Origin: Oerskovia flava
Lineage (GTDB): Bacteria > Actinomycetota > Actinomycetes > Actinomycetales > Cellulomonadaceae
Assembly (NCBI RefSeq): GCF_026163685.1
Contig: NZ_JAOXSR010000008.1
Location: forward strand, 124,001-188,000
Reading direction: 5' to 3'
DNA: 64,000 nt
Shown one piece after another: positions 51,266 to 59,876 of the stretch. Both the position numbers and the translations under genes were made by a program. The notes beneath the pieces are model-generated. The model did no database searches and was not told where the DNA came from. It saw only the letters and a program-made list of their open reading frames with translations. The first letter of the stretch is position 1. Every line of letters starts with the position of its first letter.

Positions 51266-52275
51266 GGACCGACGTCCTCGTCGTCGGGGGCGGGCCCGTC
51301 GGCCTGGCGGCCGCGATCGAGGCGCGGACCGCCGGGTACGACGTCGTCGTCGTCGAGCCCCGCACCGCGCCGGTGGACAAGGCGTGCGGCGAAGGCCTGA
51401 TGCCCGGTGCGCTCGCCGCGCTGCAACGCCTCGGGGTCGACCCCGACGGGCACCGCCTCACCGGCATCAGCTACCAGGACCGCACGCGCCGCGCGGACCA
51501 CCTGTTCGCCACCGGCCCCGGCCGCGGCGTCCGGCGCACCACCCTGCACACCGCGCTCCACGACCGCGCGACCGCCCTCGGGGTCGAGCTCGTCGACGCG
51601 CGCGTCGACCGGATCGACGAGCTGCCCGACGGCGTCGCAGCAGCAGGCGTCCGGGCACGGTGGGTCCTGGCGTGCGACGGGCTGCACTCGACCGTGCGGC
51701 GGCTCACCGGCCTCGAGCGGCAGCGCGGCGGGCGCCGCCGGTTCGGCCTGCGCCGCCACTACGCCGTCACCGCCTGGACGGATCTCGTCGAGGTGCACTG
51801 GGGACCTGACGTCGAGGCGTACGTGACGCCCGTCGCGCCCGACGTCGTCGGCATCGCGCTCCTCGGACCACCCGGGGTGGACTACGAGGCGACGCTCGCG
51901 ACGTTCGGGCCCCTCGCCGACCGGCTGCGCGACACCGAGCCCCTCGGCCCCGTCCGCGGGGCCGGCCCCCTGCGGCAACGCACCACCGCGCGCACCGCCG
52001 GGCGCGTCCGGCTCGTCGGCGACGCGTCCGGGTACGTCGACGCCCTCACCGGAGAAGGCCTGCGCGTCGGGCTCGCACAGGCCGCCGCCGCCGTCGAGCA
52101 CCTCGACGACCCGGCCGCCTACGAGCGCGCCTGGACCCGCGCCACCCGCGACTACCGCGTCCTCACCACCGGGCTCGTCGCCGCCGCCGTCTCCCCCGCC
52201 CGCGGCGGCATCGTGGCGCTCGCGGCGCGATCCCCCCGCCTCTACGGCACCGTCGTGGAGCGGCTCGCACGCTGA
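51262..52275 (+). CDS. FAD-dependent monooxygenase (SrsC-like aromatic hydroxylase)
   Basis: 337 residues. Dinucleotide motif VLVVGGGPVGLAAAIEA, then CGEGLMPGAL, the DG motif ACDGLHSTVRRLTG, and GDASGYVDALTGEGLRVGLAQA. It would hydroxylate the methylated alkylresorcinol towards a quinone. Third gene of a tightly coupled operon (ATGA). It is convergent with a VOC gene (13-bp gap). Confidence 0.87.
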   Translation: MRTDVLVVGGGPVGLAAAIEARTAGYDVVVVEPRTAPVDKACGEGLMPGALAALQRLGVDPDGHRLTGISYQDRTRRADHLFATGPGRGVRRTTLHTALHDRATALGVELVDARVDRIDELPDGVAAAGVRARWVLACDGLHSTVRRLTGLERQRGGRRRFGLRRHYAVTAWTDLVEVHWGPDVEAYVTPVAPDVVGIALLGPPGVDYEATLATFGPLADRLRDTEPLGPVRGAGPLRQRTTARTAGRVRLVGDASGYVDALTGEGLRVGLAQAAAAVEHLDDPAAYERAWTRATRDYRVLTTGLVAAAVSPARGGIVALAARSPRLYGTVVERLAR

Positions 52276-52288
52276 GACGTACCGGCCC

Positions 52289-52723
52289 TCAGTCGAGGCA
52301 GAACTCGTTGCCCTCGATGTCTTGCATCACGATGCACGACTCGTCGACGCCGTCGGCCGGCAGGAGGCGCACCTCGATGGCTCCGAGCGCGACGAGCCGT
52401 GCGGACTCGGCCTCGAGCGTGGCGAGGCGCTCGTCACCCACGAGCCCGGTGCCGACCCGCACGTCGAGGTGCAACCGGTTCTTGACGACCTTGCCCTCGG
52501 GGACGCGCTGGAAGAACAGCCGCGGCCCGACGCCTGAGGGATCGACGCAGGCGAACACCGACCCCTGGTGCTCGGGCGGCAGCGAGCGGTCGAACTCACC
52601 CCACGAGGCGAAGCCCTCCGGCGGGGGCGGCACGACGTACCCCAGCACCTCGCACCAGAACCGGGCGAGGCGCTCGGGGTTCGCGCAGTCGAACGTGACC
52701 TGGACCTGCCTGAGAAGCGCCAT
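52289..52723 (-). CDS. VOC-family protein (glyoxalase-like domain)
   Basis: 144 residues, one VOC module: VQVTFDCANPERLARFWCEVLGY, then FFQRVPEGKVVKNRLHLDVRVG, and IVMQDIEGNEFCLD at the end. Function not assigned. TAGGGT lies 6 nt before the ATG at 52723 with no Shine-Dalgarno, so it is probably leaderless. Confidence 0.83.
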   Translation of the reverse strand: MALLRQVQVTFDCANPERLARFWCEVLGYVVPPPPEGFASWGEFDRSLPPEHQGSVFACVDPSGVGPRLFFQRVPEGKVVKNRLHLDVRVGTGLVGDERLATLEAESARLVALGAIEVRLLPADGVDESCIVMQDIEGNEFCLD

Positions 52724-52747
52724 CGCTCCACCCTAGGGGAGACGCGA

Positions 52748-53335
52748 TCAGGACCCCGCGGCGTCGGCGACGTCCTGGAGCCGCTGCACGTAGGCGGCCT
52801 GCGCCTCGGCCGTCATGTCCGGCAGGTTCGTGCTGTCGGGGCGCAGGCCCGCGTGCCCGTCGATGAGCTCGCGCAGGATGTCGGCGTGCCCCGCGTGCCG
52901 CGTGAGGTCGCTCGTGACGTGCGTGACGACGCGCAGGAGGGTGACCTCGTTGCGGTCCGTGGGCCACCAGGGGACCCGCCCGACCGCGTCCAGGTCGAGC
53001 TCGGTGATCGCGGCGTCCGCGAACGTCCAGACGCGGCGGTACAGGTCCACGACCCACGCCGTCGGTTCGTCGGCGGTCGCCCACATGTCGGCGTTGTCGT
53101 CGGCGTCCTCCGCGATCCACGGCACCTCCTCCGGGGTCGGCCACGACCGGCCGAAGACGTCGCCGAAGTAGCCGATCTCGATGCTCGCGGCGTGCTTGAC
53201 GAGGCCCAGGAGGTTGGTGCCGGTGGGCGTGCGGGGCCAGCGGGCGGCGCGCTCGTCGAGCCCCTCCAGCTTCCACAGCAGCGCGTCGCGCGCGGCCTGG
53301 AGGTAGTGGTGCAGCGTGGCCTTCGCGTCGTCCAT
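52748..53335 (-). CDS. DinB-like (DUF664) four-helix protein
   Basis: 195 residues. LVKHAASIEIGYFGDVFGR and VVTHVTSDLTRHAGHADILRELIDG supply the three His that bind metal in DinB/YfiT folds; members include mycothiol-dependent enzymes. CACGCT, one mismatch from the -10 consensus, lies 6 nt before the ATG at 53335. It is not known whether it uses mycothiol. Confidence 0.85.
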   Translation of the reverse strand: MDDAKATLHHYLQAARDALLWKLEGLDERAARWPRTPTGTNLLGLVKHAASIEIGYFGDVFGRSWPTPEEVPWIAEDADDNADMWATADEPTAWVVDLYRRVWTFADAAITELDLDAVGRVPWWPTDRNEVTLLRVVTHVTSDLTRHAGHADILRELIDGHAGLRPDSTNLPDMTAEAQAAYVQRLQDVADAAGS

Positions 53336-53401
53336 GGGCCCAGCGTGGCCGCCCGGCTGCCGGTGGGCAAGCCTGGCGGCCACGCCATGATGCTCGCTGC
53401 C

Positions 53402-56239
53402 TCAGGACGGGTCGAGCCCGACCCCGACGAGGTAGCCGCTGATCCCGCAGTAGAGCACGGACCCGCTGGAGGCCATCCGGACCTCGTGCAGGCCACGACC
53501 CGACAACGAGTTGAGGTACTGCGGCGCACCCGAGGCGGGGTCGAGCTGCTGGACGTACCCGGACGCCGCCGCGAACAGCCGCGGCCCGTCCACGAGGATC
53601 GTCACGACACCACCGGCGTGCAGGGACTGCTTCCACCGCTGGTGGAACCCGTCGACCGAGAACGCGAGGAGGTGCCCCGCGGTGCCGACGTACGCCGTCG
53701 TGCCGTCCGTGGCGACCTCCACCCGCTCGTAGCCCAGGCCCGAGAGGCCGTTCGAGTCGAGGATCGCCCCGTCTGACGAGCGCAGGACGTACGCGTAGCC
53801 GTGCGAGCCGACGACGACCTTGTCACCTGCCGCGGCGACGCTCACCAGGTCCCAGCGGGCGCCGGGCAGGCTGCACTGCCAGCGCGTGCCGAGCGTGTGC
53901 GGGTCGAGCCCGACGACGTACCCGTTGGTCCCCGCGCACAGCGTCTCGCCCGCCAGGGTCAGGCGCACCTCCTCGTTGCCCCGCCCCGACAGGTCGTTGC
54001 GGGCCAAGACCTTCCCGGTGGCCGGGTCGAGGCGGTAGACGTGGCCGTTGCTCGCCGCGTAGAGGCCCGCGCGGGTGGACAGCACGTCGACGACCGCCCA
54101 GCCCGAGCCGGGCAGGCTGCACTGCCACCGGGTCGCGAGGTCGTCGATGCCGGTCGCCACCACGTAGCCGTTCGTGCCGAGGTACGCGTGCTGCGGGTCG
54201 GTGGCGATGCGGATCTCGTTGCGCCCGCGCCCCGGCAGGGAGTTGTGGTGCAGCACCTTCCCGCTCACCGGGTCGAGGAGGTAGGCGTGCCCGTTGGACG
54301 CGGCGACGCAGCGCCGGCCGTCGAACGTCGTGGAGACGACGTCGTAGCCGCAGTCGGGCAGGCTCGTCTGCCAGCGGGTGGCGAACCCTGTCGTCTTCTG
54401 GTCCACCGACACGAGGCCGAGGGTGTCGTCGAACAGCGTGAGGTAGGCGCGCACGCCGCCGAACACGTCGTTGCCGAGCATCGACTCCAGGGACCCGTCG
54501 TGCCACCGCTGGAGGCTGGTCGGCCCGGACGGTGTCACGACGGTGCTCGGGACGCGGGCGAGGATCTCGTCGACGGTCACCGAGGTGGACCCCGTCGCGA
54601 GGATGTCGGCGACCGCGGTGCGCGACATCTCGAGGGTCGTGCTCGGGTAGACCACGTCACCCTTCGCCTTGAGCATCGTCTCGTCGCCGTAGACGGTGAA
54701 CGCGTCACCACGGGCGTCCTGCACGCGCAGCGACGTCTCGTTGAAGTGGTTGTGCGCCTGGTTGGACGCGAGCTGGGTGACCGTGGCACCGAGGAAGCTG
54801 AGGTAGTTGTGGTACGACACCCCGGCCGAGGAACCGTCCGCCTGGATGTGCGTCGCGGCGACCCGGCCCTGGTAGGTCGGCTGCTCCTCGGCGGTCTGCG
54901 GGTCGTTCGACGTGATGGCGCGCGTGAGGTCGTACAGGTCGGCGCCGCGCAGCCCGGGCTGGCGGTCCGCGGTGATCAGCCGGACGGCCTCCCAGTCCGG
55001 CACGGGCAGGAACCACTTCGACGCCGCCCAGGTCACGAACCACTGCATGATCTGCGTCTTGTTGAGCAGGTGCCCGGCCGCGAACGCGTCCTGCAGGAAG
55101 TGGTCGGCGTACCCTTGGACGACGCGCGCCCGGTTGGCGAGGTCCCACTTGCGCTGCGGGTCGTTCGACGTCCAGGAGTCGCGGGCGAGCGTGCGAGCCT
55201 GCTGGTGGAAGTCGCGCCAGCGGTGCCAGCCGAACGGTGCGAAATGGCACGCGTTGCGGGCGAGCAGACCCTTGTAGTGGTCGACACCCAGCCCCGCGGT
55301 GTACGCCTCGATGCCGTTGAGCTCGTGCAGAGCGTCGAGCGTCCCCTCGCCGCTGTAGTACACCGTCATCGCACCGGCGAAGTTCACCGTGGGCGAGCCG
55401 GGGTGCGCCAGCGCGCGCAGCCGGTTGTACGCCTCTTGGCGCACCTGCTGCAGGAACCCGACGAGGACGCGCGTGCGACCCGCGTCGGGCGGGTCGGCGA
55501 GCATCCAGCCCGGCTCGCCCGCGTAGTCGCCGCTGATGGCGTTGACCTCGCCGCTCGTGGCCAGCAGCTCCCCCTGCGGGCCCCGCAGGCGCAGGAGCGT
55601 GACGCCGGGCAGGTGCGCCCGGATCGTCTGCTCGCTCACGCCCGTGATGCCGTGCTGCCACAGGCCGAGGTAGCCGATCCAGCGGTCGAGGATCTCGCCG
55701 CGGAGCACTCCCCCGACCGCGATCTCCGTGAGGTCGCGCGGGCTGAGGTCACCGAGCAGCAGGTGCTCCCACGAGTTGAAGCGCTGGACGAGCGCGCCGA
55801 CGGGCGCCCCTGCCCCGACGAGCGGGCGCGACCCGGGCGCGACCCGGGCCTCGTCGGGAGCGGACCGGCCGTCGAGGACGCGGCGCGCGGCGTCGTCGGC
55901 CAACGACTCCCAGCGGGAGGTGCGCGGGCCGAGACGGGACGCCCCGGCGGCGCGGCCGACGCCGTTGGCCTGCTGGACGGTGTGCGCCGCCTCGTGCGCG
56001 AGCACCTCCACCCAGTGGTCGGAGCCCCGGTCGAGGTGCCCGGCGAGGTAGATGTGGTGCCCGCTCGTCGCGGCGGGTGCGCCGAGCCGGGTCAGGACCC
56101 GGTCGGCCAGGGCTCCCTGCCGGACCCGGACGCGGGAGAGGTCCGCCCCCAGGCCCGGCTCGAGCAGGCGACAGACCCCCGCGTCGAGCGGCGATCCGTC
56201 GTCGGTGTGATGACGTGTGTGGTGGCGTGCTGGTGCCAT
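53402..56239 (-). CDS. DUF4157 metalloprotease-like + zinc phospholipase C-like + PQQ-type beta-propeller protein
   Basis: 945 residues. DUF4157 domain at about 15-95 with the HEAAH zinc motif at 82-86. A helical domain at about 285-500 has the zinc phospholipase C/S1-P1 nuclease spacing H-x3-D-x5-H in YADHFLQDAFAAGHLL (His380, Asp384, His390), with further candidate ligands DHY (320-322), CHF (331-333) and HNHF (496-499). Four tandem repeats of about 82 residues follow (starts 620, 702, 784, 866) with RWQxSLP, NGHVYxLDPxTGKVL and LSGRGxxEVR: a beta-propeller. There is no signal peptide. AGGGGG precedes the ATG at 56239. DUF4157 often marks effectors loaded into contractile injection systems. 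Function is inferred. Confidence 0.8.
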   Translation of the reverse strand: MAPARHHTRHHTDDGSPLDAGVCRLLEPGLGADLSRVRVRQGALADRVLTRLGAPAATSGHHIYLAGHLDRGSDHWVEVLAHEAAHTVQQANGVGRAAGASRLGPRTSRWESLADDAARRVLDGRSAPDEARVAPGSRPLVGAGAPVGALVQRFNSWEHLLLGDLSPRDLTEIAVGGVLRGEILDRWIGYLGLWQHGITGVSEQTIRAHLPGVTLLRLRGPQGELLATSGEVNAISGDYAGEPGWMLADPPDAGRTRVLVGFLQQVRQEAYNRLRALAHPGSPTVNFAGAMTVYYSGEGTLDALHELNGIEAYTAGLGVDHYKGLLARNACHFAPFGWHRWRDFHQQARTLARDSWTSNDPQRKWDLANRARVVQGYADHFLQDAFAAGHLLNKTQIMQWFVTWAASKWFLPVPDWEAVRLITADRQPGLRGADLYDLTRAITSNDPQTAEEQPTYQGRVAATHIQADGSSAGVSYHNYLSFLGATVTQLASNQAHNHFNETSLRVQDARGDAFTVYGDETMLKAKGDVVYPSTTLEMSRTAVADILATGSTSVTVDEILARVPSTVVTPSGPTSLQRWHDGSLESMLGNDVFGGVRAYLTLFDDTLGLVSVDQKTTGFATRWQTSLPDCGYDVVSTTFDGRRCVAASNGHAYLLDPVSGKVLHHNSLPGRGRNEIRIATDPQHAYLGTNGYVVATGIDDLATRWQCSLPGSGWAVVDVLSTRAGLYAASNGHVYRLDPATGKVLARNDLSGRGNEEVRLTLAGETLCAGTNGYVVGLDPHTLGTRWQCSLPGARWDLVSVAAAGDKVVVGSHGYAYVLRSSDGAILDSNGLSGLGYERVEVATDGTTAYVGTAGHLLAFSVDGFHQRWKQSLHAGGVVTILVDGPRLFAAASGYVQQLDPASGAPQYLNSLSGRGLHEVRMASSGSVLYCGISGYLVGVGLDPS

Positions 56240-56312
56240 GCGTCTGTCCCCCTGCTTCGGTCGCCGCGGACGGTCCGCGGCGGCGGTCGACGCCCGCTCG
56301 AGGATTTGCCCC

Positions 56313-56332
56313 GAGTGTGACGTTCGACACTC
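56313..56332. promoter_or_regulatory. Inverted repeat between the DUF4157 and STAS genes
   Basis: GAGTGT (56313-56318) and ACACTC (56327-56332) are separated by 8 bp. It lies in the 273-bp divergent intergenic region, 74 bp upstream of the DUF4157 gene start, and may be an operator for either gene. No other structure is seen in this gap. Confidence 0.35.
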
Positions 56333-56512
56333 TGCACTGAGAGAGAGGCATGTCGTTCCCGCCTGATGCACCGACCTGCACGTGAGCGTCGCATGACCGA
56401 GGCCAGCCCTACCGCGCAGAAGTCCTCAGGATTCCGTAGCGTGGATGGCCGCGGTGCTCCCGGCAGCGGTCGGGGCACGAGCGAGCGTGACGACGAGACA
56501 GGAGGCGGCAAC

Positions 56513-56869
56513 GTGCCGAACGACGAGCACGGCGGTGTCCGGATCGAGGACGACGGAGCGCGATGGGTCCTGTGGGGCGAGGTCGACGCCGCCGTCCAGG
56601 CCAGGTACGAGGACCGGGTGGTCAGCGCCCTGGGCGACGTGAGCGGTCCCGTCACGGTCGACCTCTCCGACGTCACGTTCATGGACTCCGGCGGCCTGCG
56701 GCTGCTCTACCGCGCCGTCCACCCCACCGCGGGAAACCCCGTCCTCGTCGACGTCCCCGCACGGATCCGCGACCTGCTCGAGATCAGCGGCGTCGCCGCG
56801 CTCTTCACCTTCGTCGACGAGGCCGGCACGACCGACGGCTCCGACGCGACCGAGAAGGCCGGCGCATGA
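56513..56869 (+). CDS. STAS-domain anti-anti-sigma factor
   Basis: 118 residues, a single STAS domain. The phosphorylatable Ser is Ser59 in TFMDSGGLRLL, the position used by SpoIIAA and RsbV. The GTG at 56513 is chosen because AGGAGG lies 8 nt upstream; earlier starts would add a disordered tail. The stop overlaps the start of an RsbW-like kinase gene (ATGA), giving a classic pair. A PP2C phytochrome gene lies convergently just beyond. Confidence 0.88.
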   Translation: MPNDEHGGVRIEDDGARWVLWGEVDAAVQARYEDRVVSALGDVSGPVTVDLSDVTFMDSGGLRLLYRAVHPTAGNPVLVDVPARIRDLLEISGVAALFTFVDEAGTTDGSDATEKAGA

Positions 56870-57330
56870 GCGCCATCCGCTCCGCGCGTCCACCGGAGCA
56901 CTTCCACGTCGTCGAGACCTGGGTCCTCGACACGGTCGAGGAGCTCGCCACGCTGCGCACGTCGCTGCACGAGGCCCTGACGGGCACCGCGCTGCCGCCC
57001 GGCGGCAGCCTCGCGGCCACGCCGGAGAAGGCGGTCCTCGTGGCGAGCGAGCTCGCGACGAACGCGCTGCTGCACGCGCGACCGCCGACGGTCGTCCAGC
57101 TCCTCACCGACGGCGACGAGTTCATCATCGACGTCAAGGACCACGAAGCGAGCGCAGCGCCCGTCGTCGCGGAGCCGCGGGAGCCGGGAGCGGGCGGGTT
57201 CGGCCTCGCGGTCGCACAGCGCATCTCGCTCGACGTCGGCTGGTACATCGAGGGGGACGCCAAGCACGTGTGGGCGCGGTTCCGGGAGACGGAACCTGCC
57301 GCCTGGGGGTCGTTGGAACCGACCGGATAG
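56866..57330 (+). CDS. RsbW-like serine kinase / anti-sigma factor
   Basis: 154 residues, HATPase_c_2 fold. N-box SELATNALLHA (61-71), G1 region DVKDHEASAAP and G2 GGFGLAVAQR. It would phosphorylate the STAS partner at Ser59 and may bind a sigma factor. Four-bp overlap with the STAS gene. No sigma gene is in the operon; the ECF gene at 15019 is one distant candidate. Confidence 0.87.
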   Translation: MSAIRSARPPEHFHVVETWVLDTVEELATLRTSLHEALTGTALPPGGSLAATPEKAVLVASELATNALLHARPPTVVQLLTDGDEFIIDVKDHEASAAPVVAEPREPGAGGFGLAVAQRISLDVGWYIEGDAKHVWARFRETEPAAWGSLEPTG

Positions 57331-57355
57331 GCGGGGTGACCACCTCACCCCGCCT
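57329..57355. terminator. Bidirectional terminator between STAS/RsbW operon and phytochrome gene
   Basis: Perfect 10-bp inverted repeat AGGCGGGGTG / CACCCCGCCT around a 7-nt loop, sitting between two convergent genes (stops at 57330 and 57392). No T-tract, as is common in high-GC actinobacteria. Confidence 0.7.
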
Positions 57356-57391
57356 CACCCCACGGCGTCGCGGACCGCTCGTCCGCAGCCC

Positions 57392-59713
57392 TTACAGCAG
57401 GCGGTGCACCACGAGCAGCGTCGCGTCGTCCGTCGAGGTGGTGTCGCGGGTGCGCCGCACGACCTGATCGATCCGGTCCGGACCCGTCACACCCGTCGCG
57501 GCAGCCGCACACTCGGCGAACGACTCCGCGAGCCGGTCCAGACCGACCCGCAGCGATTCGGTCCGTCGCTCGACCAGACCGTCGCTGTAGAGCACGAGCG
57601 CTCCGCCGGGCTCGACCCGGTCCCGGCCCACGGCGTCGTCGTACCGCGACGCCGGCGCCGAGGCGCGGGCCACGAGCCCGAGGGGCGGGAGGCGTGCCGT
57701 CGCGGCCCAGCGTGACCCGCCCTGCCCGTCCAGCAGGAGCATCGGCGGGTGCCCGGCCGACACGTGCTCGACCTCGCCCGTCGCCGGATCGAGCACCACG
57801 ACCACGAGGGTCGCGACCTGGTCCGGCATCATCCACCGCACGTGCTCGTCGAGCAGGCGCACGGAGTCCGCCGCGGAGCGCGACGGGAGCAGCAGAGCGC
57901 GCAGCGCGTTCCGGAGCTGACCCATCGACGCCGCCGCCGCGAGGCCGTGCCCCGTCACGTCGCCCACCACGAGCGCGATCCGCCCGCCCGGCAGCGTGAA
58001 CGCGTCGTACCAGTCCCCGCCGACGAACGACCCGCCCGAGGGCTCGTAGCGGGCGTCCAGCGCCCAGCCGTCGACCTGGGGCAACACCTCGGGGAGCAGG
58101 CTGCGCTGGAGCGCCTCGGCGCCTCGCACCTCCCGGCGACCGCGCAGGTACAGCGCCTCGACGAGGTGGCTGCGCAGCGTCGTCGCACTGTCGACCTCGT
58201 GCTCGGCCCAGGGCGTGCTGTGGCCGCGGACGACCTCGCGCCAGCGGTCGAACGACAGGCGCGGGCTCAGCCGGACGGACGCGTCCTCGCCGAGCGCGAG
58301 TGCCTTGTTGTGCGGGTCGCCGCCCCAGTCGACCGACCGCACGACCTCGTCACGCAGCCACACCAGCACCTGCCCGTCGGGCAGGGCGACGGCCAGGACC
58401 CCCGCGACACCGGGCGCGGCGCGCGCGACGTCCGGCGCCACACGGGCCAACGACTCGGTGACGACGACCTCCTCGTCGTGGTCGCTCACCCACCGGGCGA
58501 TCGCCGCAGCACCCTCGGGCTCGACCGTCCCCGTCCACGCCTCGACCCCCTCGGCCACCACGAACGCGGCATCGGCCCGGACCATGTCGAGCACCCGGGT
58601 GTCCCGGGTGAGGGCCTCGGCGAGCGGGACGTCGTCGTCCCGGCTGTCCGCGACCAGGCCGGCGAGCACGCGCGCGCCACGACGCGCCGCGACCTCCCGC
58701 TCGTCGTCCGCCTGCGCGACGAGCCGCACCGAGAGGATCGAACCGAGGAACTCCGCGGCGGTCCGCACCTCGTACGCCGGCGCGTGCGGCCCGTCGTAGT
58801 GGTGGCACGCGATGAGCCCCCACAGCTTCCCGTCCTGCAGGAGCGAGATCGACATCGACGCCCGCACCCCCATGTTCCGCAGGTACTCGAGATGGATCGG
58901 GGACACGCTGCGCAGCGTGGAGTACGTGAGGTCGAGCGGCTGCCCGGTGACCGGCAGGTCCACGGGCACGATCTCGCACGGCACGTAGTCGACGTCCGCG
59001 ATGAGGCGGATCCAGTTCTTCTCGTACAGCGCCCGGGCCTGCGGCGGGATGTCCGACGCCGGATAGTGCAGCCCCAGGAAGGAGTTGAGGTCGGCGCGGC
59101 GCGCCTCGGCGGCCACCTCGCCGTTGTAGTCGTCGTCGAAGCGGTAGATCATCACCCGGTCGAAGCCGGTGAGCTCACGCACGTGGTGCGCCGCGCCGTC
59201 GTACAGCTCCTGCAGGGACGCTGCGCGCTCGAGGTCGCCGAGGGCGCCGCGCACGGACTGGTACGTCGTGGGGAAGGTGAGCGGGCGCAGGCCCGCGACG
59301 GGCTCGAGCTCCACCACGAGGACGCCGGCGGCGTCCGCGGGCAGGGGCGGGCGGTGCACGACCGCGTCGAGAGGGACCGCCGGCCCGCCCCCGGGCGGCT
59401 CGACGGCGAGCAGCACGGGGTTGTGCGCGGCGAGGTCGGGCGTCGTCGCGACGTGGTGCAGCACCGCGGACGCGGCGGCGCGGCCGACGGCGTCGGCCAG
59501 GGGACGGCCGAGCAGCGACCCGGTCGGCCGCCCGGCGAGCTCACCGAGGTTCTCCGAGCACTGCAGGAGGACACCGTCCGACTCGCGGACGACCAGCAGC
59601 GCGCCGCGTGGCTGGATGCGGCCGGGGACGTGGATCGGCTCCCGCGCGCAGTTGTCGAGGTCCACCGGTGCGCCGGGAGTGAGGAAGGTCGAGCCGGACT
59701 GAGCCTGCGTCAT
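57392..59713 (-). CDS. Bacteriophytochrome with PP2C/SpoIIE phosphatase output
   Basis: 773 residues: PAS (about 15-135), GAF (150-325), PHY (335-515), PP2C/SpoIIE (535-773). Chromophore features are all present: biliverdin-binding Cys22 in DNCAREPIHVPG, PASDIP at 218-223, His274 in SPIHLEYLRNMG, HH at 304-305, and the PHY tongue WGGDP with PRLSF at 484-488. The phosphatase keeps GGDWYD, GDVTGHG, YSDGLVERR and TDDATLL. There is no histidine kinase, so red/far-red light should gate dephosphorylation. GAAGGAG lies 7 nt before the ATG at 59713. The STAS/RsbW pair just beyond the terminator is the obvious substrate. No heme oxygenase gene is in the window. Confidence 0.92.
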   Translation of the reverse strand: MTQAQSGSTFLTPGAPVDLDNCAREPIHVPGRIQPRGALLVVRESDGVLLQCSENLGELAGRPTGSLLGRPLADAVGRAAASAVLHHVATTPDLAAHNPVLLAVEPPGGGPAVPLDAVVHRPPLPADAAGVLVVELEPVAGLRPLTFPTTYQSVRGALGDLERAASLQELYDGAAHHVRELTGFDRVMIYRFDDDYNGEVAAEARRADLNSFLGLHYPASDIPPQARALYEKNWIRLIADVDYVPCEIVPVDLPVTGQPLDLTYSTLRSVSPIHLEYLRNMGVRASMSISLLQDGKLWGLIACHHYDGPHAPAYEVRTAAEFLGSILSVRLVAQADDEREVAARRGARVLAGLVADSRDDDVPLAEALTRDTRVLDMVRADAAFVVAEGVEAWTGTVEPEGAAAIARWVSDHDEEVVVTESLARVAPDVARAAPGVAGVLAVALPDGQVLVWLRDEVVRSVDWGGDPHNKALALGEDASVRLSPRLSFDRWREVVRGHSTPWAEHEVDSATTLRSHLVEALYLRGRREVRGAEALQRSLLPEVLPQVDGWALDARYEPSGGSFVGGDWYDAFTLPGGRIALVVGDVTGHGLAAAASMGQLRNALRALLLPSRSAADSVRLLDEHVRWMMPDQVATLVVVVLDPATGEVEHVSAGHPPMLLLDGQGGSRWAATARLPPLGLVARASAPASRYDDAVGRDRVEPGGALVLYSDGLVERRTESLRVGLDRLAESFAECAAAATGVTGPDRIDQVVRRTRDTTSTDDATLLVVHRLL

Positions 59714-59876
59714 GCAGTCTCCTTCCCGGGCAGAGCTCACCCGGACGAGTACGCCTGACGAGACCCCGCTGCTTGAGGACCCGTGCACCACTCGCCCCAC
59801 GGCAATTCGTTGCCTCGGCTAACGAGTGAACACACGAGACTACAGTGCCGCCGCCTCCAGCCGGGCCTCGGCACCG

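Noticed and set aside
53402-56239. Part of a contractile injection system cluster
   Set aside because: No sheath, tube, baseplate or AAA ATPase gene occurs in the window; only the cargo-type domain is present.
53801-56320. 839-codon open frame antisense to the DUF4157 gene
   Set aside because: No ribosome-binding site or domain; the minus frame contains HEAAH, the zinc cluster and propeller repeats.
57749-59758. 669-codon open frame antisense to the phytochrome gene
   Set aside because: Sequence is composition-driven; the opposite frame has unmistakable PAS-GAF-PHY-PP2C motifs.
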